DNA of 64,000 nt from Flectonema sp. DT1601 (taxonomy: Eukaryota; Euglenozoa; Diplonemea; Diplonemida; Diplonemidae), in NCBI GenBank assembly GCA_964019425.1, contig OZ025847.1, forward strand, positions 92,501 through 156,500, read 5' to 3'. Below are positions 42,361 through 52,230 of this stretch, one piece after another. The translations under genes and the position numbers were made by a program. Numbering within the stretch: position 1 is the stretch's first letter; each line of letters opens with the position of its first letter. A model generated the notes under the pieces. That model searched no databases. It saw nothing but the letters and a program-made list of their open reading frames with translations, and was not told the origin of the DNA.

Positions 42361-44202
42361 CTACTTTTGGGCAGGGTCAAGGAACCAGCAAGGCTTCATG
42401 TACTTCAACTTCTCCTTTGGAATCCGCATGAGGTCGATCCACTCTTGCGAAACAGCTTCCTTGTTCGTCTTGTCGCACTCAATCTTTGCCAGGTAGTTTA
42501 GCAAATCCACGCTCTCGATGGCAGGCTCCAGGGCCACCTTCGACAAGCAAATCTCTCCCATCACGTGGTCGGCGAACGCGCAGCGGTTGTCCTTCTGCTC
42601 CCCCTGTTCCTTATTCTTGGCAGCAACTGCAGCCTGGGAAACAGCCGCCCTCTCCGTCGAAGCTGAAGCTGAAGCTGAAGCTGAAGCTGGGCAATTCACC
42701 GTCGCTGCTCCGCTGACGGGGCTCACCCAGTTCCACCCAGAACCTCCCACCGGAGTTCCGAGGATCCCGGCAAGGTTGTCATCCCCGTACACGAAGTCGT
42801 TCTCGCCGTTGGCTCCCGGCATTCCAACCGTGTGATGTACGTCTCGGATGGTCCACGCAGCCGAAAACCACTCCATCGTCGATGTTCCGTCGTACGTCAT
42901 CGGCAGCACGCTGTCCAGCTGCAGAAGCGCTTCTTGGTTGCGACCCTGCACTGCGTAGTGGGTGCCGTTCAGGTCCGCCTTCGCCACCTCATCGTGTCCG
43001 TGGTAGTCCTGCCACAGCGCGAACAGCCTGTCGACGTTGGCGTGGTGCACCATGAAAAGTGGGTCCTCCGGCGAGTACAAGGTCGACATCTGTCCTCCGA
43101 TGTCAACGTGCGGTGACGCGTGTGGAGCCCCCTCCAGCGACTGACTGAAGACCGCGAAGTTCGGAACGTCCTGAATCACGGCAGCCATTTCTGCCTGTCC
43201 GATGAATCCCCAGAAGAAATCAAACGACCTCTGGAGACACATGTTGCGAGAATCACGCCATCCGCGGATTCCGCGGTTGAAGTTGGCAACTCCATCGCTC
43301 ACGCAGCCAAACCCGGTCACAGATCCGAAGGTCGACGCCGAAAACACCGCACTCTGCGACTCGCTTCCGGCGTCCTTTTCCCAGTCCCAGTAAGGAACGG
43401 CGATGCAGCTGAACTCTCCTCCCAACGAACGCAGCATGTTCTCCCACCCGACGAGGTAGTATCTGTGCCACGCGAGGAACGCGCTGGTTCCGTGCGCGTA
43501 CGACCCGGCTTCAAGGTGCATCTCCACCATTCGATCGAAGTCGAACTTGCGGGTTCTGTGGAACGTTCCCACCGCGCTGATGTACAGGTCCCTCTCCGCG
43601 CACGACAGCAGCGACCACGCCTTCCTCACACGAGGGGTCGCACAGGTAGTCGGTACTGTTACTGTTGGTAATGTTACTGTTGGTAATGTTACTGTTGGTA
43701 ATGTTACTGTTGGTAATGTTACTGTTGGTAATGTTACTGTTGGTAATGTTAGCGTCGGCGTCGGCGGCGGCGGCGGCGGCGGCTCCGAGCAAGTCCAGTT
43801 CAGTACGAATCCCCTCCTCTTCTGTCTGAAGTCCGAGGTCAACTGCAAGAAGATCCCATCCTGGTCCACAACCGTGTCCTCCGGAATGCGCTTTCCCGAG
43901 TGCGAAAGAACTGCCGTCGATCCGATGATGCCATCGGTCACCGGGAACGCGCTCACGAAGTCCGACCCTCTCTCGGTTTCGAACGCCGTCCACCGCAAAA
44001 CCGTCCGCTTCGACAGGCACTTGAAGTAGAAGCACGCATGTATGTTGTTTTTGTACTTCCGGGACCCGCGTGGGTAGTCCACCGTTCCGCTCGCCTTCCT
44101 GTACCTCTTCTTCAAAGTACACTCCGTCGGGAAGGCAAATCCGCTGGATTCAGCGGGAAGCACAGCGGCAGCCGCAAGTCCGAATAGGACAGTGAACTTC
44201 AT
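42361..44202 (-). CDS. Secreted CUB-tyrosinase, array copy 1 (613 aa)
   Basis: Single exon. Signal peptide MKFTVLFGLAAAAVLPAESS; CUB-like domain at about 27-139 (GTVDYP...YKNNIHACFYFKC, the DFV acidic strand, FLQLTSDF...GFVLNW); Pro/Thr linker 140-187 with six LPTVT repeats; tyrosinase domain about 190-500. All copper ligands are visible: CuA H229, H237 (AHGTSAFLAWHRYY) and H246; CuB H361, H365 and the HH pair at 386-387 within SPEDPLFMVHHANVDRLF. Type-3 copper enzymes of this family oxidise phenols to quinones, for melanin, cross-linking or adhesion. After a short Ala-Ser repeat, a Cys-containing C-tail of about 100 residues follows. CCCTTCAG, 20 bases before the ATG, is a likely acceptor. 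GC-richer than the neighbouring genes. The next gene downstream is the helicase. Confidence 0.95.
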   Translation of the reverse strand: MKFTVLFGLAAAAVLPAESSGFAFPTECTLKKRYRKASGTVDYPRGSRKYKNNIHACFYFKCLSKRTVLRWTAFETERGSDFVSAFPVTDGIIGSTAVLSHSGKRIPEDTVVDQDGIFLQLTSDFRQKRRGFVLNWTCSEPPPPPPPTPTLTLPTVTLPTVTLPTVTLPTVTLPTVTLPTVTVPTTCATPRVRKAWSLLSCAERDLYISAVGTFHRTRKFDFDRMVEMHLEAGSYAHGTSAFLAWHRYYLVGWENMLRSLGGEFSCIAVPYWDWEKDAGSESQSAVFSASTFGSVTGFGCVSDGVANFNRGIRGWRDSRNMCLQRSFDFFWGFIGQAEMAAVIQDVPNFAVFSQSLEGAPHASPHVDIGGQMSTLYSPEDPLFMVHHANVDRLFALWQDYHGHDEVAKADLNGTHYAVQGRNQEALLQLDSVLPMTYDGTSTMEWFSAAWTIRDVHHTVGMPGANGENDFVYGDDNLAGILGTPVGGSGWNWVSPVSGAATVNCPASASASASASTERAAVSQAAVAAKNKEQGEQKDNRCAFADHVMGEICLSKVALEPAIESVDLLNYLAKIECDKTNKEAVSQEWIDLMRIPKEKLKYMKPCWFLDPAQK

Positions 44203-45660
44203 AATAACAGTTTTCTCGATGAATCTGAAGGGAAATCAAAACATTAATTTAAAAACAAAACGAAAGGAAAGGAAAGGAAAGGAAAAACATTTTCCCCAAG
44301 CCAACAATACACGTCGTTAATAATGTGACTAAACTGTTTTTTTTTTTTAATATGTAGATTACTGATATGAATGAGAAACATAATAACACAACAACAATAA
44401 CAAAAACGACAACAACCCATAACTGAATGTAAATTGACTAACCTTGACCCCGCAACAGCGATCGATAGAAGGATTCCAATGTGATTCGATGAGCTTCTGA
44501 GAAGCTTGCACTGACAGTAAAGTGAATATAGGAGCGTGAACTGTCTTCCCGTTAAAAAAGGGAATGGGGGGGGGAAGTCAGATTGTTTTATTATTGTTGC
44601 TGTTATGCCCGATCTATTAGAAAATGAATTAGACAACTAAGGCAATCACAACAACAAAACTTACCATCAGTTTCTCCTATTTCCGACACCCAGCACACAA
44701 CACGATTCTCGTTGTTTTTTTTTCATTTTTACCTGAAGGACGAAGAAGAAGAAGAAGAAGAAGAAGAAGAATAAAATAAATACTAAACTTCCGGAGGACA
44801 CCAAGAAGCAAAGGCCTGAAAAGAGAGAGAAAACAAAGAATCCCAAAGAAGGGAAATAAAGAACCAAATGGCATCGCCGAAGAAGGAAAACAAAGACTTG
44901 CATCCATCGTTCACCGAAGAGAGAGAGCACGGAAACGATTAAAGAAACAAACCATTGCGGGCTTGCTTCCGTGTGTATCTTCTATTTCCTTTGCGTCGGC
45001 TTCACGAGGAAGACCAAAAGAAAGCAATAAAGGGGGCAAAAAAGAAAAAAAGAATATTATCAGTTTTCTCTTCTAACCCGTCTCCCCTTCCTTCCCATCT
45101 TCCGACGGGACTTGTCAGTAAGAGAAAAAGGAAAGGCAGGACGGGAAAGTGAAGGGAGAGAGAGAGAAAGAGGGAGAGAGGGAGGTTGTCGACGCAGAGC
45201 AAGAGGGCAACGGTGCTGAGAAAATCACCGACCAAGAATACCAACCGCTCGTCTTTTTTTTGTCTTGGTGTAATAAAGGCAAAGTCGAAAAACAAAATAG
45301 GTTGCGAAAAAGAAAGAAGGGAACGGAAGGGGAGAGGTCGACACCGCCAGAAGGAGCAGACTACGCTTCCGTGACGCTAAGCGTCGGAGAAAGGGTTTCT
45401 TATTCTTCATGGCAGCGTCTTCCCCCTACAACACCTTTCCTTTCTTTCGATGTTCGGTTGTTTTGAATAGAATTAATAATTAATAATTAATAATAAAAAC
45501 CAATAATAAAAGATTTGGGTTTTTTTTTATCATTTGAATTTAAAAAAAAAAATAAATAAAAAGAAGATAAGATAAGATAAGAAAGAAAAACAAGTGAGAA
45601 TCATAAAGGACAATCCCTTTTGTCTAATTTTATATTTGCGATCACGTAGGTGCTTTCTTC
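44203..45660. other. Array spacer between tyrosinase copies 1 and 2
   Basis: Representative spacer. Read on the minus strand it runs from the 3' flank of copy 2 to the 5' flank of copy 1: an AT-rich tract with a TTAATAATTAATAATTAATA microsatellite, about 700 bases rich in C and T, a (TTC)n run at 44741-44769, a TGATG/GTAAGTTT donor-like site, TTTTCTAATAG and ATAACAG acceptor-like sites, then a leader with a possible noncoding intron (GTTAGT ... AAAACAG) and the CCCTTCAG acceptor. Frames of 60-130 codons exist but are low-complexity or start without ATG; I do not accept them as genes. The other spacers are practically the same. Confidence 0.7.
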
Positions 45661-47487
45661 CTACTTTTGGGCAGGGTCAAGGAACCAGCAAGGCTTCATG
45701 TACTTCAACTTCTCCTTTGGAATCCGCATGAGGTCGATCCACTCTTGCGAAACAGCTTCCTTGTTCGTCTTGTCGCACTCAATCTTTGCCAGGTAGTTTA
45801 GCAAATCCACGCTCTCGATGGCAGGCTCCAGGGCCACCTTCGACAAGCAAATCTCTCCCATCACGTGGTCGGCGAACGCGCAGCGGTTGTCCTTCTGCTC
45901 CCCCTGTTCCTTATTCTTGGCAGCAACTGCAGCCTGGGAAACAGCCGCCCTCTCCGTCGAAGCTGAAGCTGAAGCTGAAGCTGAAGCTGGGCAATTCACC
46001 GTCGCTGCTCCGCTGACGGGGCTCACCCAGTTCCACCCAGAACCTCCCACCGGAGTTCCGAGGATCCCGGCAAGGTTGTCATCCCCGTACACGAAGTCGT
46101 TCTCGCCGTTGGCTCCCGGCATTCCAACCGTGTGATGTACGTCTCGGATGGTCCACGCAGCCGAAAACCACTCCATCGTCGATGTTCCGTCGTACGTCAT
46201 CGGCAGCACGCTGTCCAGCTGCAGAAGCGCTTCTTGGTTGCGACCCTGCACTGCGTAGTGGGTGCCGTTCAGGTCCGCCTTCGCCACCTCATCGTGTCCG
46301 TGGTAGTCCTGCCACAGCGCGAACAGCCTGTCGACGTTGGCGTGGTGCACCATGAAAAGTGGGTCCTCCGGCGAGTACAAGGTCGACATCTGTCCTCCGA
46401 TGTCAACGTGCGGTGACGCGTGTGGAGCCCCCTCCAGCGACTGACTGAAGACCGCGAAGTTCGGAACGTCCTGAATCACGGCAGCCATTTCTGCCTGTCC
46501 GATGAATCCCCAGAAGAAATCAAACGACCTCTGGAGACACATGTTGCGAGAATCACGCCATCCGCGGATTCCGCGGTTGAAGTTGGCAACTCCATCGCTC
46601 ACGCAGCCAAACCCGGTCACAGATCCGAAGGTCGACGCCGAAAACACCGCACTCTGCGACTCGCTTCCGGCGTCCTTTTCCCAGTCCCAGTAAGGAACGG
46701 CGATGCAGCTGAACTCTCCTCCCAACGAACGCAGCATGTTCTCCCACCCGACGAGGTAGTATCTGTGCCACGCGAGGAACGCGCTGGTTCCGTGCGCGTA
46801 CGACCCGGCTTCAAGGTGCATCTCCACCATTCGATCGAAGTCGAACTTGCGGGTTCTGTGGAACGTTCCCACCGCGCTGATGTACAGGTCCCTCTCCGCG
46901 CACGACAGCAGCGACCACGCCTTCCTCACACGAGGGGTCGCACAGGTAGTCGGTACTGTTACTGTTGGTAATGTTACTGTTGGTAATGTTACTGTTGGTA
47001 ATGTTACTGTTGGTAATGTTACTGTTGGTAATGTTAGCGTCGGCGTCGGCGGCGGCGGCGGCGGCGGCTCCGAGCAAGTCCAGTTCAGTACGAATCCCCT
47101 CCTCTTCTGTCTGAAGTCCGAGGTCAACTGCAAGAAGATCCCATCCTGGTCCACAACCGTGTCCTCCGGAATGCGCTTTCCCGAGTGCGAAAGAACTGCC
47201 GTCGATCCGATGATGCCATCGGTCACCGGGAACGCGCTCACGAAGTCCGACCCTCTCTCGGTTTCGAACGCCGTCCACCGCAAAACCGTCCGCTTCGACA
47301 GGCACTTGAAGTAGAAGCACGCATGTATGTTGTTTTTGTACTTCCGGGACCCGCGTGGGTAGTCCACCGTTCCGCTCGCCTTCCTGTACCTCTTCTTCAA
47401 AGTACACTCCGTCGGGAAGGCAAATCCGCTGGATTCAGCGGGAAGCACAGCGGCAGCCGCAAGTCCGAATAGGACAGTGAACTTCAT
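45661..47487 (-). CDS. Secreted CUB-tyrosinase, array copy 2 (608 aa)
   Basis: Protein is the same as copy 1 except that the linker has five LPTVT repeats instead of six (five residues fewer), so all copper ligands shift by five. The copper-site histidines, CUB cysteines, signal peptide and C-tail are unchanged. The whole upstream leader including the CCCTTCAG acceptor is intact, so the copy looks functional. It sits in a 3285-base unit and belongs with copies 3 and 4 by linker length. Confidence 0.95.
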   Translation of the reverse strand: MKFTVLFGLAAAAVLPAESSGFAFPTECTLKKRYRKASGTVDYPRGSRKYKNNIHACFYFKCLSKRTVLRWTAFETERGSDFVSAFPVTDGIIGSTAVLSHSGKRIPEDTVVDQDGIFLQLTSDFRQKRRGFVLNWTCSEPPPPPPPTPTLTLPTVTLPTVTLPTVTLPTVTLPTVTVPTTCATPRVRKAWSLLSCAERDLYISAVGTFHRTRKFDFDRMVEMHLEAGSYAHGTSAFLAWHRYYLVGWENMLRSLGGEFSCIAVPYWDWEKDAGSESQSAVFSASTFGSVTGFGCVSDGVANFNRGIRGWRDSRNMCLQRSFDFFWGFIGQAEMAAVIQDVPNFAVFSQSLEGAPHASPHVDIGGQMSTLYSPEDPLFMVHHANVDRLFALWQDYHGHDEVAKADLNGTHYAVQGRNQEALLQLDSVLPMTYDGTSTMEWFSAAWTIRDVHHTVGMPGANGENDFVYGDDNLAGILGTPVGGSGWNWVSPVSGAATVNCPASASASASASTERAAVSQAAVAAKNKEQGEQKDNRCAFADHVMGEICLSKVALEPAIESVDLLNYLAKIECDKTNKEAVSQEWIDLMRIPKEKLKYMKPCWFLDPAQK

Positions 47488-48945
47488 AATAACAGTTTTC
47501 TCGATGAATCTGAAGGGAAATCAAAACATTAATTTAAAAACAAAACGAAAGGAAAGGAAAGGAAAGGAAAAACATTTTCCCCAAGCCAACAATACACGTC
47601 GTTAATAATGTGACTAAACTGTTTTTTTTTTTTAATATGTAGATTACTGATATGAATGAGAAACATAATAACACAACAACAATAACAAAAACGACAACAA
47701 CCCATAACTGAATGTAAATTGACTAACCTTGACCCCGCAACAGCGATCGATAGAAGGATTCCAATGTGATTCGATGAGCTTCTGAGAAGCTTGCACTGAC
47801 AGTAAAGTGAATATAGGAGCGTGAACTGTCTTCCCGTTAAAAAAGGGAATGGGGGGGGGAAGTCAGATTGTTTTATTATTGTTGCTGTTATGCCCGATCT
47901 ATTAGAAAATGAATTAGACAACTAAGGCAATCACAACAACAAAACTTACCATCAGTTTCTCCTATTTCCGACACCCAGCACACAACACGATTCTCGTTGT
48001 TTTTTTTTCATTTTTACCTGAAGGACGAAGAAGAAGAAGAAGAAGAAGAAGAAGAATAAAATAAATACTAAACTTCCGGAGGACACCAAGAAGCAAAGGC
48101 CTGAAAAGAGAGAGAAAACAAAGAATCCCAAAGAAGGGAAATAAAGAACCAAATGGCATCGCCGAAGAAGGAAAACAAAGACTTGCATCCATCGTTCACC
48201 GAAGAGAGAGAGCACGGAAACGATTAAAGAAACAAACCATTGCGGGCTTGCTTCCGTGTGTATCTTCTATTTCCTTTGCGTCGGCTTCACGAGGAAGACC
48301 AAAAGAAAGCAATAAAGGGGGCAAAAAAGAAAAAAAGAATATTATCAGTTTTCTCTTCTAACCCGTCTCCCCTTCCTTCCCATCTTCCGACGGGACTTGT
48401 CAGTAAGAGAAAAAGGAAAGGCAGGACGGGAAAGTGAAGGGAGAGAGAGAGAAAGAGGGAGAGAGGGAGGTTGTCGACGCAGAGCAAGAGGGCAACGGTG
48501 CTGAGAAAATCACCGACCAAGAATACCAACCGCTCGTCTTTTTTTTGTCTTGGTGTAATAAAGGCAAAGTCGAAAAACAAAATAGGTTGCGAAAAAGAAA
48601 GAAGGGAACGGAAGGGGAGAGGTCGACACCGCCAGAAGGAGCAGACTACGCTTCCGTGACGCTAAGCGTCGGAGAAAGGGTTTCTTATTCTTCATGGCAG
48701 CGTCTTCCCCCTACAACACCTTTCCTTTCTTTCGATGTTCGGTTGTTTTGAATAGAATTAATAATTAATAATTAATAATAAAAACCAATAATAAAAGATT
48801 TGGGTTTTTTTTTATCATTTGAATTTAAAAAAAAAAATAAATAAAAAGAAGATAAGATAAGATAAGAAAGAAAAACAAGTGAGAATCATAAAGGACAATC
48901 CCTTTTGTCTAATTTTATATTTGCGATCACGTAGGTGCTTTCTTC

Positions 48946-50772
48946 CTACTTTTGGGCAGGGTCAAGGAACCAGCAAGGCTTCATGTACTTCAACTTCTCC
49001 TTTGGAATCCGCATGAGGTCGATCCACTCTTGCGAAACAGCTTCCTTGTTCGTCTTGTCGCACTCAATCTTTGCCAGGTAGTTTAGCAAATCCACGCTCT
49101 CGATGGCAGGCTCCAGGGCCACCTTCGACAAGCAAATCTCTCCCATCACGTGGTCGGCGAACGCGCAGCGGTTGTCCTTCTGCTCCCCCTGTTCCTTATT
49201 CTTGGCAGCAACTGCAGCCTGGGAAACAGCCGCCCTCTCCGTCGAAGCTGAAGCTGAAGCTGAAGCTGAAGCTGGGCAATTCACCGTCGCTGCTCCGCTG
49301 ACGGGGCTCACCCAGTTCCACCCAGAACCTCCCACCGGAGTTCCGAGGATCCCGGCAAGGTTGTCATCCCCGTACACGAAGTCGTTCTCGCCGTTGGCTC
49401 CCGGCATTCCAACCGTGTGATGTACGTCTCGGATGGTCCACGCAGCCGAAAACCACTCCATCGTCGATGTTCCGTCGTACGTCATCGGCAGCACGCTGTC
49501 CAGCTGCAGAAGCGCTTCTTGGTTGCGACCCTGCACTGCGTAGTGGGTGCCGTTCAGGTCCGCCTTCGCCACCTCATCGTGTCCGTGGTAGTCCTGCCAC
49601 AGCGCGAACAGCCTGTCGACGTTGGCGTGGTGCACCATGAAAAGTGGGTCCTCCGGCGAGTACAAGGTCGACATCTGTCCTCCGATGTCAACGTGCGGTG
49701 ACGCGTGTGGAGCCCCCTCCAGCGACTGACTGAAGACCGCGAAGTTCGGAACGTCCTGAATCACGGCAGCCATTTCTGCCTGTCCGATGAATCCCCAGAA
49801 GAAATCAAACGACCTCTGGAGACACATGTTGCGAGAATCACGCCATCCGCGGATTCCGCGGTTGAAGTTGGCAACTCCATCGCTCACGCAGCCAAACCCG
49901 GTCACAGATCCGAAGGTCGACGCCGAAAACACCGCACTCTGCGACTCGCTTCCGGCGTCCTTTTCCCAGTCCCAGTAAGGAACGGCGATGCAGCTGAACT
50001 CTCCTCCCAACGAACGCAGCATGTTCTCCCACCCGACGAGGTAGTATCTGTGCCACGCGAGGAACGCGCTGGTTCCGTGCGCGTACGACCCGGCTTCAAG
50101 GTGCATCTCCACCATTCGATCGAAGTCGAACTTGCGGGTTCTGTGGAACGTTCCCACCGCGCTGATGTACAGGTCCCTCTCCGCGCACGACAGCAGCGAC
50201 CACGCCTTCCTCACACGAGGGGTCGCACAGGTAGTCGGTACTGTTACTGTTGGTAATGTTACTGTTGGTAATGTTACTGTTGGTAATGTTACTGTTGGTA
50301 ATGTTACTGTTGGTAATGTTAGCGTCGGCGTCGGCGGCGGCGGCGGCGGCGGCTCCGAGCAAGTCCAGTTCAGTACGAATCCCCTCCTCTTCTGTCTGAA
50401 GTCCGAGGTCAACTGCAAGAAGATCCCATCCTGGTCCACAACCGTGTCCTCCGGAATGCGCTTTCCCGAGTGCGAAAGAACTGCCGTCGATCCGATGATG
50501 CCATCGGTCACCGGGAACGCGCTCACGAAGTCCGACCCTCTCTCGGTTTCGAACGCCGTCCACCGCAAAACCGTCCGCTTCGACAGGCACTTGAAGTAGA
50601 AGCACGCATGTATGTTGTTTTTGTACTTCCGGGACCCGCGTGGGTAGTCCACCGTTCCGCTCGCCTTCCTGTACCTCTTCTTCAAAGTACACTCCGTCGG
50701 GAAGGCAAATCCGCTGGATTCAGCGGGAAGCACAGCGGCAGCCGCAAGTCCGAATAGGACAGTGAACTTCAT
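48946..50772 (-). CDS. Secreted CUB-tyrosinase, array copy 3 (608 aa)
   Basis: Five-repeat linker version, protein the same as copies 2 and 4. Reading frame open, start and leader intact. The unit length (3285 bases) equals that of its two neighbours, consistent with copies 2-4 having arisen as one block by unequal crossing-over. Confidence 0.95.
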   Translation of the reverse strand: MKFTVLFGLAAAAVLPAESSGFAFPTECTLKKRYRKASGTVDYPRGSRKYKNNIHACFYFKCLSKRTVLRWTAFETERGSDFVSAFPVTDGIIGSTAVLSHSGKRIPEDTVVDQDGIFLQLTSDFRQKRRGFVLNWTCSEPPPPPPPTPTLTLPTVTLPTVTLPTVTLPTVTLPTVTVPTTCATPRVRKAWSLLSCAERDLYISAVGTFHRTRKFDFDRMVEMHLEAGSYAHGTSAFLAWHRYYLVGWENMLRSLGGEFSCIAVPYWDWEKDAGSESQSAVFSASTFGSVTGFGCVSDGVANFNRGIRGWRDSRNMCLQRSFDFFWGFIGQAEMAAVIQDVPNFAVFSQSLEGAPHASPHVDIGGQMSTLYSPEDPLFMVHHANVDRLFALWQDYHGHDEVAKADLNGTHYAVQGRNQEALLQLDSVLPMTYDGTSTMEWFSAAWTIRDVHHTVGMPGANGENDFVYGDDNLAGILGTPVGGSGWNWVSPVSGAATVNCPASASASASASTERAAVSQAAVAAKNKEQGEQKDNRCAFADHVMGEICLSKVALEPAIESVDLLNYLAKIECDKTNKEAVSQEWIDLMRIPKEKLKYMKPCWFLDPAQK

Positions 50773-52230
50773 AATAACAGTTTTCTCGATGAATCTGAAG
50801 GGAAATCAAAACATTAATTTAAAAACAAAACGAAAGGAAAGGAAAGGAAAGGAAAAACATTTTCCCCAAGCCAACAATACACGTCGTTAATAATGTGACT
50901 AAACTGTTTTTTTTTTTTAATATGTAGATTACTGATATGAATGAGAAACATAATAACACAACAACAATAACAAAAACGACAACAACCCATAACTGAATGT
51001 AAATTGACTAACCTTGACCCCGCAACAGCGATCGATAGAAGGATTCCAATGTGATTCGATGAGCTTCTGAGAAGCTTGCACTGACAGTAAAGTGAATATA
51101 GGAGCGTGAACTGTCTTCCCGTTAAAAAAGGGAATGGGGGGGGGAAGTCAGATTGTTTTATTATTGTTGCTGTTATGCCCGATCTATTAGAAAATGAATT
51201 AGACAACTAAGGCAATCACAACAACAAAACTTACCATCAGTTTCTCCTATTTCCGACACCCAGCACACAACACGATTCTCGTTGTTTTTTTTTCATTTTT
51301 ACCTGAAGGACGAAGAAGAAGAAGAAGAAGAAGAAGAAGAATAAAATAAATACTAAACTTCCGGAGGACACCAAGAAGCAAAGGCCTGAAAAGAGAGAGA
51401 AAACAAAGAATCCCAAAGAAGGGAAATAAAGAACCAAATGGCATCGCCGAAGAAGGAAAACAAAGACTTGCATCCATCGTTCACCGAAGAGAGAGAGCAC
51501 GGAAACGATTAAAGAAACAAACCATTGCGGGCTTGCTTCCGTGTGTATCTTCTATTTCCTTTGCGTCGGCTTCACGAGGAAGACCAAAAGAAAGCAATAA
51601 AGGGGGCAAAAAAGAAAAAAAGAATATTATCAGTTTTCTCTTCTAACCCGTCTCCCCTTCCTTCCCATCTTCCGACGGGACTTGTCAGTAAGAGAAAAAG
51701 GAAAGGCAGGACGGGAAAGTGAAGGGAGAGAGAGAGAAAGAGGGAGAGAGGGAGGTTGTCGACGCAGAGCAAGAGGGCAACGGTGCTGAGAAAATCACCG
51801 ACCAAGAATACCAACCGCTCGTCTTTTTTTTGTCTTGGTGTAATAAAGGCAAAGTCGAAAAACAAAATAGGTTGCGAAAAAGAAAGAAGGGAACGGAAGG
51901 GGAGAGGTCGACACCGCCAGAAGGAGCAGACTACGCTTCCGTGACGCTAAGCGTCGGAGAAAGGGTTTCTTATTCTTCATGGCAGCGTCTTCCCCCTACA
52001 ACACCTTTCCTTTCTTTCGATGTTCGGTTGTTTTGAATAGAATTAATAATTAATAATTAATAATAAAAACCAATAATAAAAGATTTGGGTTTTTTTTTAT
52101 CATTTGAATTTAAAAAAAAAAATAAATAAAAAGAAGATAAGATAAGATAAGAAAGAAAAACAAGTGAGAATCATAAAGGACAATCCCTTTTGTCTAATTT
52201 TATATTTGCGATCACGTAGGTGCTTTCTTC

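Noticed and set aside
43120-43671. Open plus-strand frame of 183 codons within each tyrosinase gene
   Set aside because: It is the antisense shadow of a GC-rich coding sequence, repeated only because the gene is; composition is Arg/His-rich as expected of a shadow.
44244-44636. Minus-strand frame of 130 codons in every array spacer
   Set aside because: It begins with TTG, not ATG, crosses acceptor-like sites and a homopolymer, and has no domain; it is leader sequence of the tyrosinase gene.
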